Source of the DNA: Reinekea sp. G2M2-21
GTDB lineage: Bacteria > Pseudomonadota > Gammaproteobacteria > Pseudomonadales > Natronospirillaceae
Assembly: GCF_015687175.1 (NCBI RefSeq)
Contig: NZ_JADPQG010000004.1
Coordinates: forward strand, 62,001 to 126,000
Length of the DNA stretch: 64,000 nt
Reading direction: 5' to 3'
The notes below the pieces were generated by a model. The model was given only the letters and a program-made list of their open reading frames with translations. It did no database searches and was not told where the DNA came from. The position numbers and the translations under genes were made by a program. Positions 34,776 through 43,778 of the stretch are shown here, one piece after another. How positions within the stretch are numbered: position 1 is the first letter of the stretch; each line of letters begins with the position of its first letter.

Positions 34776-37700
34776 ATGCTGCTACACTCCGGTGAAGGTT
34801 TAGATCACTGGCTGGAGCATCTGAAAATGGGAGACTGGTGTGCGGGTTGGGGAAAATCTCTTATTTTGGTATTGCTTGGTCTATGCCTTAGAGTGACCTA
34901 TGCAGCGCATCCCAGCGATCAGTCGCAGTCTGACCTTTTCATAGAGACATTACCCGCCGTACAGCAGCAATGGCTTAACGAACATCCGCAAATCTACGTC
35001 GCGGCCATGAGTGACTGGCCACCGATTAATTTTGAAAACAGTAAGAGGCAGCCGGATGGCATCGGTGCAGACTATATTGCCGCGCTCAACAAGCGCCTAG
35101 GTGGGCGCTTACGGTTGCGTAACGGGGAATGGTCGGAAATCTACCAGCAAGTCGCCGATCGCGATTTGGATGTTCTGATGGATATCACCCCCAAACCAGA
35201 ACGGCAAAACGATTTTAATTTCACAATTCCTTACCTGGAAATTCCGCACGTCATTATTACTCAGGACACCGCCGCGCCGGTGGCAAGTGAAGAAGATCTA
35301 CAGGGCAAAACGGTCGCGCTGGAGCAGGGTTTCGGTAATGTTTTGTACTTCCAAACCAACTTTCCGGAAGTCAGCATTCGAGAATATCCCAATACGTCCC
35401 AGGCGATTGGCGCGGTGATTGTCGGCGATGCGGATGCTTACGTCGGCAACAGAGCGGTAGCGTTGCACATCATTAACAGTGAGTTGATGAGTGGGCTTAA
35501 AATCCAAGGGCGGGTTAAAAAAAGTGGCTCGATATTAACGCTGGGGGTGCGCAAGGATTGGACGATTCTATCGGAGATTCTCAACCGGGCTCTGGAAGAC
35601 ATCACACCGGCAGAGGCCAGCGGGATTCAACGTTATTGGGTGGGTGATATCGGCACAGGGAAGACGGAATTCAAGGTCGAGTTGTCTGGTGAAGAACAAG
35701 CTTGGTTGCATGAGCATCCGGTTATCCGTTTAGCGTCGGACGCTGACTGGCCGCCTTATGAATACTTTGATAAAGACGGTCATTATCAAGGGATCGCCGC
35801 TGACTATATGTCGATACTCGGAGAGAAACTGGGTGTGGAATTTCAGGTGTCACCTATTGCTCCCTGGAGTGAGATTGTCGATAAGGTACGAAGTCGAGAG
35901 TTGGATGTGTTGTCTTTGGCGATGGCAACGCCAGATCGCCTTGAGTTTGCCCGTTTTACTAAACCCTATGTAACGAACACGGCGGTTATCGTTACGCGTA
36001 ATAATGTTTCTTATATCGCCGGTTTAGATGGTTTAAAAGGTAAGCAGGTGGCTCTGGAAAAGGGCTATGCTCTGGTAGATATAATCGGTTCCGAGAACCC
36101 TGACATTATCATTGACGAATACCCAACCACCGCGGCTGCGCTTAACGCAGTCGCCAAGGGTAAGAGTTTTGCATATGTGGGTAACATTGCTACTACCAGC
36201 TATCAAATACGCGAACACAGTTTGAGCAACCTCATTTTTTCCGGCGAAGTGAAATACCGCTATGAGCTGGCCATGGGGGTTCGTTCCGATTGGCCGATTC
36301 TGGTTGATATTCTCGATAAAGGACTCGACAGCATCAGCGCTCAGGAACGAGCCGATATTTTCAGTCGCTGGATCCATGTGTCGGTCAACAAGGGTTTGCC
36401 ATTTATTTGGTTCGTCACCGCCGGTGGCGGCGCTTTGCTTGTAGTGTTGATTGTCTTGTATTGGAATTTTCAGTTGAATCGTCAGGTGCAGGACAGAACC
36501 CGATTGCTTGAGCATCGTGCATTGCATGATTCTCTCACCGATTTGCCAAATCGGAATGCGATTTTAACTCAGATGCAACAGATGGTTTCTGTGTCGCAAC
36601 GCAACCAGTGCTTACTCGCGGTGTTTTTTCTGGATCTTGATGATTTCAAGAAAGTAAACGACACGCTCGGTCATCGCGTCGGCGATCTGCTGTTATTGGC
36701 AGTGGCCGATCGACTGCGCCAGTGTATGCGTCGGTCAGATGTTATTGGTCGGTTAGGTGGCGATGAATTTGTCATTGTTACTGGACAAGTGAACTCGGTT
36801 GAGCAAATCCAACAAATTGCGCAGAATCTGTTAGCGCAGATGCAGGACAGCTTTGAACTGGAAGGGCAGTCGCTGATGATGACAACCAGCCTGGGTATCG
36901 CTATTTTTCCCAACGACAGTGATGACAGTCAAAAATTACTGGAGAAAGCAGATACCGCCATGTACCACGCCAAGAAAAAGGGCGGTAATGAGTTGGCGTT
37001 TTTTAATCATCAAATGAATGTTTACCAACAGAAAAAAGTAGCGATTGAAAATCATCTGTTCACGGCTCTGGATAACGGCGAGTTTTCATTGGTGTACCAA
37101 CCGATCATTGAATCTGAGACCCAACAACCGAAAGGCTTTGAAGCTCTATTGCGCTGGCATAGCTCAAAATTGGGTTTAGTGTCGCCTGACGAATTCATAC
37201 CCATTGCGGAACAAAATGGTTTCATTCTGCATCTGGGCAAATTTGTATTGCAGCAGAGTTGCCGAGACCTGCGCCAACTGAAAGCTGCCTTTGACGCAAG
37301 GTTGACCATGTCCATCAATTTGTCGCCAAGGCAAGTCCGAGACATTTCATTGTTGGAGCAAATAAAAGCGGTTTTGCAGCAACAAGAGTTGGCGGTGACG
37401 GATTTGATCTTTGAAATTACCGAAGGTGTATTGCTCAGTCATGAACAGCAGTCCGCACGGGTACTGAATGAGCTAACTGAACTTGGTGTGCTGATCGCCA
37501 TGGATGATTTCGGTACCGGTTATTCTTCACTCAGTTACGTGCGCAATTATCCTTTCAATAGTTTGAAGATAGATCGAGAGTTTGTTCGGGATATGGCAAC
37601 TGATAGTAAAGATCAACAACTGGTTGAAGCGACCATCATGATGGCAAACAGTCTCAATATGGCTGTCGTCGCCGAAGGAGTTGAAAACGATGCTCAATTG

Positions 37701-37820
37701 CAGGCACTGCGACAGTTAGGTTGCCACTATTTACAAGGCTATTTGTTCAGCAAACCGCTGCCGTTCATTGAGCTGAAAGACTGGTTGTACCAGCAGGTTG
37801 AAATGACGCAGAACGATTAA
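34776..37820 (+). CDS. Dual periplasmic-sensor GGDEF-EAL protein (c-di-GMP turnover)
   Basis: 1014 residues from the ATG at 34776; a longer frame reaches a TTG at 34737. Parts: signal or TM segment (about 20-45); two tandem substrate-binding-protein-3 type sensor domains (about 55-275 and 295-520), each with the AxxADWPPxE/N ligand pattern; a TM helix (about 545-567); a GGDEF domain with intact GGDEF at 661-665 and an RRSD I-site just before it; and an EAL domain with EALLRW at 789-794 and DDFGTGYSS. Both c-di-GMP synthesis and hydrolysis look possible. Two solute-binding sensors in one chain suggest amino-acid or polyamine sensing. A Fur box upstream may add iron control. Confidence 0.9.
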   Translation: MLLHSGEGLDHWLEHLKMGDWCAGWGKSLILVLLGLCLRVTYAAHPSDQSQSDLFIETLPAVQQQWLNEHPQIYVAAMSDWPPINFENSKRQPDGIGADYIAALNKRLGGRLRLRNGEWSEIYQQVADRDLDVLMDITPKPERQNDFNFTIPYLEIPHVIITQDTAAPVASEEDLQGKTVALEQGFGNVLYFQTNFPEVSIREYPNTSQAIGAVIVGDADAYVGNRAVALHIINSELMSGLKIQGRVKKSGSILTLGVRKDWTILSEILNRALEDITPAEASGIQRYWVGDIGTGKTEFKVELSGEEQAWLHEHPVIRLASDADWPPYEYFDKDGHYQGIAADYMSILGEKLGVEFQVSPIAPWSEIVDKVRSRELDVLSLAMATPDRLEFARFTKPYVTNTAVIVTRNNVSYIAGLDGLKGKQVALEKGYALVDIIGSENPDIIIDEYPTTAAALNAVAKGKSFAYVGNIATTSYQIREHSLSNLIFSGEVKYRYELAMGVRSDWPILVDILDKGLDSISAQERADIFSRWIHVSVNKGLPFIWFVTAGGGALLVVLIVLYWNFQLNRQVQDRTRLLEHRALHDSLTDLPNRNAILTQMQQMVSVSQRNQCLLAVFFLDLDDFKKVNDTLGHRVGDLLLLAVADRLRQCMRRSDVIGRLGGDEFVIVTGQVNSVEQIQQIAQNLLAQMQDSFELEGQSLMMTTSLGIAIFPNDSDDSQKLLEKADTAMYHAKKKGGNELAFFNHQMNVYQQKKVAIENHLFTALDNGEFSLVYQPIIESETQQPKGFEALLRWHSSKLGLVSPDEFIPIAEQNGFILHLGKFVLQQSCRDLRQLKAAFDARLTMSINLSPRQVRDISLLEQIKAVLQQQELAVTDLIFEITEGVLLSHEQQSARVLNELTELGVLIAMDDFGTGYSSLSYVRNYPFNSLKIDREFVRDMATDSKDQQLVEATIMMANSLNMAVVAEGVENDAQLQALRQLGCHYLQGYLFSKPLPFIELKDWLYQQVEMTQND

Positions 37821-37983
37821 TGGTTACATGGGTGGTAACTCTTGCTTATCTGGTTTAGTCTGCAAGCCTTACATTTTTTAGATTTACGTCGACATGTTGT
37901 GTAAGGCATGGCAATAGTTGACAAGTATGAAAAACAAAGACGGCCAAATATTGCAAACGGCCTTTACGTTGGGAGGGTATAGG

Positions 37984-38457
37984 GTGAAAGGTGATCTTCA
38001 AGTTATCAAATTATTGAATTCGATGTTGCAAGTGGAGCTGACCTCCATCAATCAGTATTTTCTGCACGCTCGGATGTTTAAAAACTGGGGTTTAGATGGG
38101 CTCGATAAGCGCGCGTATAAAAAATCGATTCTGGATATGAAACAGGCCGATGCACTGATAGAACGGATTCTGTTTCTGGAAGGCCTGCCTAACCTGCAGG
38201 CACTGGGTAAACTGATGATCGGCGAACATACCGAAGAGATGTTGTCTTGTGACATGACCATGGAACTTGCTCAAGTCGCGCAACTGAAAGCCGCCATAGC
38301 TGAATGCGAAAAAGCGGGCGATTACGTATCACGCGACTTATTGGAAGACATTCTGGAAGCGGAGGAAAGCCATATTGATTGGATCGAATCGCAACAGTAT
38401 CTGATTCAGCATTCGGGCATAGAAAACTATTTGCAGTCGCAGATCCACGCAGACTGA
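37984..38457 (+). CDS. bfr: Bacterioferritin, haem-ligand subunit with altered ferroxidase site
   Basis: 157 residues from the GTG at 37984. This start has GGGAGG upstream and places every conserved residue at E. coli Bfr numbering. E18, Y25, E94, E127 and H130 are present and Met52, the haem ligand, is kept. Glu51 is Asp and His54 is Gln, so the di-iron site is incomplete. The protein stores iron in a 24-mer; with the next gene it likely forms a mixed shell in which this chain binds haem. It is followed 16 nt later by the second subunit. Confidence 0.92.
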   Translation: MKGDLQVIKLLNSMLQVELTSINQYFLHARMFKNWGLDGLDKRAYKKSILDMKQADALIERILFLEGLPNLQALGKLMIGEHTEEMLSCDMTMELAQVAQLKAAIAECEKAGDYVSRDLLEDILEAEESHIDWIESQQYLIQHSGIENYLQSQIHAD

Positions 38458-38473
38458 ACAGGAGGTAACGAAT

Positions 38474-38941
38474 ATGCAGGGTAATCAAAAAGTCATCGAC
38501 GCGTTAAACGGATTACTGGCGTTGGAGCTCACCGCCATGGATCAATATTTTATACACAGCGAAATGTACGCCGATTGGGGGATCAGCAAACTTCACGAAC
38601 GTATCGCCCATGAATTCGAGGATGAGAAAGGTCACGCCAAAGCACTGATCGAGCGGATGTTGTTTCTGGAAGGTACTCCGGACATGACCACCCGGATTCC
38701 GTTGCGCATTGGCAAAGATGTGCCACAGATGCTGGAGAACGACCTGCAAGTTGAGTACGACGTGCAAAAAGCGCTGGTGGCGGCTATCGCCGTTTGTGAG
38801 CAGGAGCAGGATTACCATAGCCGTGAAATCCTGGAGAAACTGCTCGACGATACTGAGGTCGATCACGCCTGGTGGTTGGAAAAGCAACTCGGTCTCATTC
38901 AGAAAATCGGTTTGCCAAATTACATTCAATCCCAGATGTAA
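38474..38941 (+). CDS. bfr: Bacterioferritin, ferroxidase subunit lacking the haem Met
   Basis: 155 residues. Ferroxidase ligands E18, Y25, E51, H54 and E94 are intact, with the equivalents of E127/H130 shifted by one (E128/H131). Position 52 is Lys instead of the haem-binding Met. It therefore complements the preceding subunit: this one oxidises iron, the other holds haem. It has a strong AGGAGG site 7 nt before the ATG and a terminator after the stop. Confidence 0.92.
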   Translation: MQGNQKVIDALNGLLALELTAMDQYFIHSEMYADWGISKLHERIAHEFEDEKGHAKALIERMLFLEGTPDMTTRIPLRIGKDVPQMLENDLQVEYDVQKALVAAIAVCEQEQDYHSREILEKLLDDTEVDHAWWLEKQLGLIQKIGLPNYIQSQM

Positions 38942-38950
38942 CTTCCATGT

Positions 38951-38988
38951 GCCGCCATTGACGCTAAAGAATGATGATGGCGGCTTTT
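38951..38988 (+). terminator. Terminator of the bacterioferritin operon
   Basis: Stem GCCGCCAT / ATGGCGGC (38951-38958 and 38977-38984) with an 18-nt loop, followed by TTTT, 9 nt after the second bfr stop. Confidence 0.7.
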
Positions 38989-39103
38989 CGCACGCAAACG
39001 CTGTTTTAGAACTTTGTTAGACATCGTTTAATACCGGTTGCTTGATCCAGATCTAAGATTGCCCCTCTGGATTTGATAACAATACATCGCAAATGTGAAT
39101 AAT

Positions 39104-39144
39104 TGTTAAATGATAATATTCTTGTTTGAGAATAAGTATCATTT
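39104..39144. promoter_or_regulatory. Fur-box-like sites upstream of bfd
   Basis: TGTTAAATGATAATATTC (39104-39121) and GAGAATAAGTATCATTT (39128-39144), 39-79 bp before the bfd ATG. They match the Fur hexamer pattern imperfectly, fitting induction of Bfd under iron starvation to release stored iron. Confidence 0.65.
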
Positions 39145-39182
39145 AGATTAAGATCGATGCCATTGTTTTCACGGGGTGGTTT

Positions 39183-39386
39183 ATGTACGTCTGTTTATGC
39201 CAAGGGGTCACTGATAGCCAAATTCGCCAAGCGGTTAGTGAAGGGGCGACGTCTCTGCGTGAAGTCAATATGCGCCTGGGAACAGCATCGCAGTGCGGTA
39301 AATGTGGCATGACAACCCGGGATATCGTCAATCAGGCACTGGCTCAGAATTCCCACGCTACTGAATTATTCTATAAGGCTTCCTGA
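39183..39386 (+). CDS. bfd: Bacterioferritin-associated ferredoxin
   Basis: 67 residues with the [2Fe-2S] pattern CLC near the N-terminus (C4, C6) and CGKC further on. Bfd docks on bacterioferritin haem and passes electrons to reduce and release stored iron. It sits behind the two bfr genes but in its own unit, with Fur-like sites upstream. The haem-bearing chain is the one expected to be its partner. Confidence 0.93.
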   Translation: MYVCLCQGVTDSQIRQAVSEGATSLREVNMRLGTASQCGKCGMTTRDIVNQALAQNSHATELFYKAS

Positions 39387-39441
39387 GGCGAGAGGCGGCA
39401 TGTGTTGCCGGTGCCGCCCTGCAAACCCGAGCTGACTCTGC

Positions 39442-39996
39442 TTATAACCCGTGCATCCGGGCATTCAACATCTCTTTTGCCAGTTTTTGATCTTTATGTA
39501 ATGTCTCAAACACCTGTAGTAATTGCGTCAGTGACTGGTTTAGCTGTGCTTTTTGTTGTTCATTCAGGGGTTCCAAAATGGCTTCCATGTTGTCGACATG
39601 TGCCACCAACGCCCGATTCACCGTTTGTAACCCTTTTTCTGTGAGCTGTACCAGTTTGTGCCTGGCGTCCGTTGGGTTAGGCGCGCGCTGAATCAGCTGT
39701 TTGTTTTCAAGGGACTTCAGACGATGAGTCATAGTTCCGGACGTCACCATCAGCGTTGAGAAGAGTTCCGTCGGGGTGAGGGTGAAGGGGTCGCCCGAGC
39801 GCCGCAACGTGGCCAGCACATCAAACTCCCACGACGTCAGCCCGAATTGTTCGAACTTAACGTCCAGAAATGGCTGGTACAACACCGAACAGCGCTTCAG
39901 CCGACCCAGTATTTCCATCGCATCGAGTCGTAAGTCCGGGCACTCTTGCTGCCATTGCTGTTTGATTTTATCGACCGGATCCTGCTGTTCAACCAT
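39442..39996 (-). CDS. MarR-family repressor
   Basis: 184 residues from the ATG at 39996 (the frame extends upstream across the operator region, which is unlikely to be coding). The winged-helix core covers about 55-125: LTPTELFSTLMVTSGTMTHRLKSLENKQLI, then RHKLVQLTEKG. It is divergent from a paired small transporter, with two perfect palindromes between them, and so probably represses both. Confidence 0.88.
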   Translation of the reverse strand: MVEQQDPVDKIKQQWQQECPDLRLDAMEILGRLKRCSVLYQPFLDVKFEQFGLTSWEFDVLATLRRSGDPFTLTPTELFSTLMVTSGTMTHRLKSLENKQLIQRAPNPTDARHKLVQLTEKGLQTVNRALVAHVDNMEAILEPLNEQQKAQLNQSLTQLLQVFETLHKDQKLAKEMLNARMHGL

Positions 39997-40032
39997 CGTG
40001 ACAATTCCTGTTCCGTGAGTGAAATAATTTAT

Positions 40033-40078
40033 CTTGATATCAAGAAGAATGCCATGCATTATTTCTCTTGATATCAAG
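40033..40078. promoter_or_regulatory. Twin MarR operators (CTTGATATCAAG x2)
   Basis: The perfect 12-bp palindrome CTTGATATCAAG occurs at 40033-40044 and 40067-40078 between the marR-type gene and the transporter pair. Centre-to-centre spacing is 34 bp. Confidence 0.85.
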
Positions 40079-40098
40079 AGACTTTGGGGAAGGTGTAG

Positions 40099-40566
40099 GT
40101 GAATCGGTTCTGGGTCGCCGCGTGCGCGGTGTTTGGTGGTGCGGCATTAGCGGTCATGATTGGCTTAAACAGTCATATGGCAACCTTTGTGTCACCGTTG
40201 GTCACGTCGTGGGTTGCCCATGGCATTGGCGCGTTTACGGCGTTGTTGATTATTCAGTTTATCCCCAAGCCCGCTCAATCAGTCTCCGGTTCCGTTGTGC
40301 CAACGACGCCTACCTGGTCCTATCTCGGTGGTCTGCCGGGGGCGTTCGTGGTGGTATTGGCGTCGATAACCGTCAATGGTCCATTGGGTTTGACCGGTAC
40401 GCTGGTATTAACCATCACTGGGCAGGTTCTGTTCAGTTTAATGAGCGATCAATGGGGGTGGTTTGGGCTGTTGAAGCGACAAATGACGCTGCAAAGGCTT
40501 CTGACACTGGTGCCCATTGTTCTGGGCAGTTTGTTGATCATTGAAGCGAAAGGGCATTTAGCATGA
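40099..40566 (+). CDS. Small DMT-family transporter, first half (DUF606/YdcZ type)
   Basis: 155 residues from a GTG with GGGGAAGG upstream. Five predicted membrane helices of the DUF606 half-size drug/metabolite transporter family. It overlaps the next gene by 4 nt; the two presumably form a heterodimer. The substrate is unknown; MarR control with twin operators suggests an exporter induced by a toxic compound. Confidence 0.85.
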   Translation: MNRFWVAACAVFGGAALAVMIGLNSHMATFVSPLVTSWVAHGIGAFTALLIIQFIPKPAQSVSGSVVPTTPTWSYLGGLPGAFVVVLASITVNGPLGLTGTLVLTITGQVLFSLMSDQWGWFGLLKRQMTLQRLLTLVPIVLGSLLIIEAKGHLA

Positions 40567-41006
40567 TGTATATCCTGTTGGCGTTGTTGAATGGGGTGTT
40601 AATTGCTCTGGCCAGAAATCTGAATGGACGATTGTCGATGTCGCGCGGCGCCTTCTTCTCCAGTTGGGTAAATCATTTGGGCGGTTTTCTGTTTTTGACT
40701 CTGATGGTGCTGTTTGCCCAAGGGCTGCAAGCACCCTTTACCGATATTCCCTGGTACGCTTTTTTAGGCGGTGCGATCGGGGCGCTTTATGTCGGTCTGA
40801 ACAGCTTCGTGGTACCTCGTTTGGGGGTAACCTTGTCTACCCTGTTGGTCATTGCCGGTCAGTTGCTGGTCAGCGTGCTGATTGACGTGTGTTTCGGCAA
40901 AATCCTGTTAGCGCTTGACGGAAAAACCTTACAGTTGATTCTTGGCGGTGTGCTGTTGGTTATTGGCTTTTACGCCTCTGTACAGCAGGCGCAAAAAGCC
41001 GACTGA
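40563..41006 (+). CDS. Small DMT-family transporter, second half (DUF606/YdcZ type)
   Basis: 147 residues, five helices, homologous in layout to the preceding gene (GGAIGALYVGLNSFVVPRLGVTL, then LVIAGQLLVSVLID). It is translationally coupled by ATGA. Probably the partner subunit with opposite membrane orientation. Confidence 0.85.
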   Translation: MMYILLALLNGVLIALARNLNGRLSMSRGAFFSSWVNHLGGFLFLTLMVLFAQGLQAPFTDIPWYAFLGGAIGALYVGLNSFVVPRLGVTLSTLLVIAGQLLVSVLIDVCFGKILLALDGKTLQLILGGVLLVIGFYASVQQAQKAD

Positions 41007-41075
41007 CGCTTCAGATCAATAAACAAATTGGCAAGCTGACTACACTGTGGCTAACAACGCTGCCATGGAGCGCCG

Positions 41076-41978
41076 ATGATTTCTTTAACCGTGTACAGTT
41101 TTGTTCTGCTGATTAGCGTGTTTTCGCTGGGTGGCTTGGTCATGCTGTACATGAAATACCGAACACTGTTGCTGTTGCGGATTACCCTGTTTCTGTTGTC
41201 TCTGTTGTTCATTTCTGCAGGGTTCTGGTGCAACGCCTGGAATCAATTGGCGGCAAGAGTGGACTTACCCGTCATCGATTTTGCCCTGTGGCTGAGCTTT
41301 TTTGTGGGCAGCGCTATTAATGTCATTGTGACCCCGCTTTTGGTGTCCGCTCTGTTGGAAATCCCCTTGCATGTCTGGCAAAAGAGGCTGATGCTGCTCT
41401 GGAATGGGGCTTTTGTTGGTTTAGCGGTGGTGTATTTTTTGCGCCCACTGTTGGGCTGGATTCCCTGGGTACTGACGGTCATGCAGGTGGCGACCATTGC
41501 CGTCGCTCTCACGGTTATGGGGCTGCTAATGCGTAAACGCCGTACGTTATGGTGGTTTTCGGCATTGCTTAGCTTTTTCGGTATGAGTGTCCTGTTTTTA
41601 TTGTTGTTGATGTTGGACATTCTGATCACAACCGTGCCGATTCCCATGCTGGCGGTGGTTGATGATCTCAGCTTGGCGTTGTACCTGGTCGCCCTAGCCT
41701 TGGGTTTGTTTTTCTTCGCGTCGCATTACTTGATGCAGCAAGCGGTCGTGTCTGCCGGCCGGTTGACCGAGCACGGTAAATCGCGCTTTCAGCTAACGGA
41801 TCGGGAAGTGCAGATTGTCGAATGTCTGGTGCAGGGGCAAGCCAATAAGCAAATCGCCGATGCGTTGCATATTGCGCCGAAAACCGTCGAGAATCATTTA
41901 ACGGCCATCTATCAGAAAACCAATGTCCGCAACCGGACCCAACTGACCCAGGTGTTGTTGAACTGGAATCGCAGTTGA
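41076..41978 (+). CDS. Membrane-bound LuxR-type regulator
   Basis: 300 residues. About seven hydrophobic helices fill residues 1-225, followed by a LuxR/FixJ HTH at about 235-295 (LTDREVQIVECLVQG...NKQIADAL...KTVENHLTAIYQKTNVRNRTQL). The DNA-binding domain thus faces the cytoplasm while the membrane part probably senses a signal. Target genes are unknown. It lies between the DMT pair and the MITE copy. Confidence 0.85.
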   Translation: MISLTVYSFVLLISVFSLGGLVMLYMKYRTLLLLRITLFLLSLLFISAGFWCNAWNQLAARVDLPVIDFALWLSFFVGSAINVIVTPLLVSALLEIPLHVWQKRLMLLWNGAFVGLAVVYFLRPLLGWIPWVLTVMQVATIAVALTVMGLLMRKRRTLWWFSALLSFFGMSVLFLLLLMLDILITTVPIPMLAVVDDLSLALYLVALALGLFFFASHYLMQQAVVSAGRLTEHGKSRFQLTDREVQIVECLVQGQANKQIADALHIAPKTVENHLTAIYQKTNVRNRTQLTQVLLNWNRS

Positions 41979-42013
41979 GAACGGCTATTGCGGCCTATAC
42001 GCAAAATAAGGTA

Positions 42014-42162
42014 CTAGATCGCTCCCTTCAGGCGCGACATTCAAGCTCTCTAGCGTCGTTCTGTCTCTTGCCAATGGAATAACCATTGACTGCGAGACAC
42101 GCCTAGCCATAGAGCTTGAATGGCACGCTGAATTCATACGAACTTCTAACTCAGGACACTAG
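42014..42162 (-). repeat. Left-half copy of the MITE family
   Basis: On the minus strand, 42019-42162 matches 55080-55223 almost base for base: the terminal repeat CTAGTGTCCTGAGT, then nested palindromes (TTCAAGCTCT...AGAGCTTGAA around GTCTC...GAGAC around CAATGG-AATAA-CCATTG). The second terminal repeat is missing and the other side ends at another CTAG (42014). It is a deletion derivative in the gap between the LuxR and ferredoxin genes. Confidence 0.9.
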
Positions 42163-42261
42163 GGGAAACCCCCTGACCGCTATTTTGAGGGGTTTACCGG
42201 ATAGTTTGAGGTGTTCGTTTGCCGCATGCTGAAGCCAACTTCTCAAAACAGGTCCAATGTC

Positions 42262-42993
42262 ATGAAACGCACCAATCGCTTCCAGAAAGTTCGCATCGCG
42301 GTGCTCACCGTATCAACCGCGTTGTTTCCCTTGAGTTTTTATTATCTGTCTCCGGTGATCCCATTGCAGGGTAGCTTGAACGGCGTGGTCACTGGTTCGC
42401 TGGTGATGTTCGCGTTGCTCACGGTAGCGGCCATGGTGTTGGGGCGCAGTTTTTGTTCGTGGCTGTGTCCAGCCGGAGGTTTACAGGACCAGGTCGCCCT
42501 CAGCCGAACACGTGCTGTGAATGTCGCCCGACTTAGTTGGGTGAAGTATGTGGTTTGGGTGGTTTGGCTGACCGTTTTGCTGTCTCTGTTCTATAGCGCC
42601 GGTGGGGTGACAACGATTGACGTTACGTTTGCTACCGAGCACGGCTTGTCTGCTGCGTCTTTTGAGGCATTGGTCGCCTATGGCTGCGTTGTCAGTGTGT
42701 TTATGGCGGTGCCGCTGCTGGTTGGTCGCCGCGCGGCTTGTCATACATTGTGCTGGATTGCGCCCTTTATGGTGCTGGGTCGACGATTGGGGCGCGCCTT
42801 GCATATCCCCAATCTGCATATTTATGCGCAACCGGACCGTTGCGTCGATTGCAAACAATGCACGTCCAACTGTCCAATGAGTCTGGATGTGAACCTGATT
42901 GCCAAAACAGGGCAGATTGACAGTGACAATTGCATTCTCTGTGGTCGTTGTGTGGCTGGTTGTAAACGCAAAGTGCTGTCTATGCGTTGGTGA
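42262..42993 (+). CDS. Membrane ferredoxin-type protein (NapH/MauN-like)
   Basis: 243 residues from the ATG at 42262. Four hydrophobic helices, a cytoplasmic CxxxCP motif (CSWLCPAGG) after helix 2, and two C-terminal [4Fe-4S] motifs (CVDCKQCTSNCP and CILCGRCVAGC). Such proteins pass quinol electrons to periplasmic or maturation partners, as NapH does. No nap, nos or rnf genes are near, so the partner is unknown. Confidence 0.85.
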   Translation: MKRTNRFQKVRIAVLTVSTALFPLSFYYLSPVIPLQGSLNGVVTGSLVMFALLTVAAMVLGRSFCSWLCPAGGLQDQVALSRTRAVNVARLSWVKYVVWVVWLTVLLSLFYSAGGVTTIDVTFATEHGLSAASFEALVAYGCVVSVFMAVPLLVGRRAACHTLCWIAPFMVLGRRLGRALHIPNLHIYAQPDRCVDCKQCTSNCPMSLDVNLIAKTGQIDSDNCILCGRCVAGCKRKVLSMRW

Positions 42994-42996
42994 GTG

Positions 42997-43683
42997 TTAG
43001 CGTGTGTTGCCTGTTTGAATAGCGCGAACCTGCGCCACGTATTTCTCCAACAGAGCATCACAGATGTTCATGGATTCCAGAGCTTTTACCGTGTCGAACA
43101 GGTAATCCGCCGCTGCGCCTAACGCACCGACACCATGGGCGAGATCATGGCAGCGTTCTTCAAAGCTCATCGGACCGGCATAGTGACAATAGTCTGTGTC
43201 CATCAAAAACACGACTGCGTGAACGGTTGTCTGGTTGCCGGTAGCCACCGGTAACCATCGGGGATGGTAGGCACTGGCCAGCATTTCTCGGGACCAAAGT
43301 ACATCCAGTTCTTCCTCGATGCACGAGGGGTCCACCTGTAACGCCTTGCCATGGCAGCAGCCACCGGGTTCCAGCCCCAACACCAACCCTGGTTGATGCT
43401 CATCCCCCCGGCCAATGTAGGTTCGCAGGCAAAAATCACGGTGATACCCGTCCAGAAAGGCATCGCTCTGGTCGACCAGATGAAATGCCGGGTTCCACAG
43501 TAGTGAGCCATAGGCAAATATCCAGACGCGACCATCCGGATTAGGATTGGATTCAAGGATTTGCCGCCAACTGCGTTCGCGGTCTTCAGCGCTGGTTAGC
43601 GTGATGAGACCCTTGGCTTCGGCCTCTTTGGCCATGGTTTGAAAAAAGCCCTCTTTAATGGCTTTACGATCGATATGAGACAC
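42997..43683 (-). CDS. ChaC-type gamma-glutamylcyclotransferase (glutathione-specific)
   Basis: 228 residues from the GTG at 43683, chosen because it starts near SHIDRKAIKEG, the equivalent of the E. coli ChaC N-terminus; ATG 43728 is the alternative. The substrate loop WIFAYGSLLWNPAF, FCLRTYIGRG and the expected acidic residue region are present. It degrades glutathione to 5-oxoproline and Cys-Gly. It converges on the ferredoxin gene and is downstream of rhlE on the same strand. Confidence 0.88.
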   Translation of the reverse strand: MSHIDRKAIKEGFFQTMAKEAEAKGLITLTSAEDRERSWRQILESNPNPDGRVWIFAYGSLLWNPAFHLVDQSDAFLDGYHRDFCLRTYIGRGDEHQPGLVLGLEPGGCCHGKALQVDPSCIEEELDVLWSREMLASAYHPRWLPVATGNQTTVHAVVFLMDTDYCHYAGPMSFEERCHDLAHGVGALGAAADYLFDTVKALESMNICDALLEKYVAQVRAIQTGNTR

Positions 43684-43778
43684 GGGCGATACAACATTGC
43701 GGTGTGTTAAAACGAATGTAGCAATCATCCCTGAAGATGGCAAATAGCCCAGCCACGAGTGCGGCCAGGCTGGTTGGG

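Noticed and set aside
39402-39644. 80-codon plus-strand frame after bfd
   Set aside because: Lies antisense to the end of the MarR gene and has no start signal.
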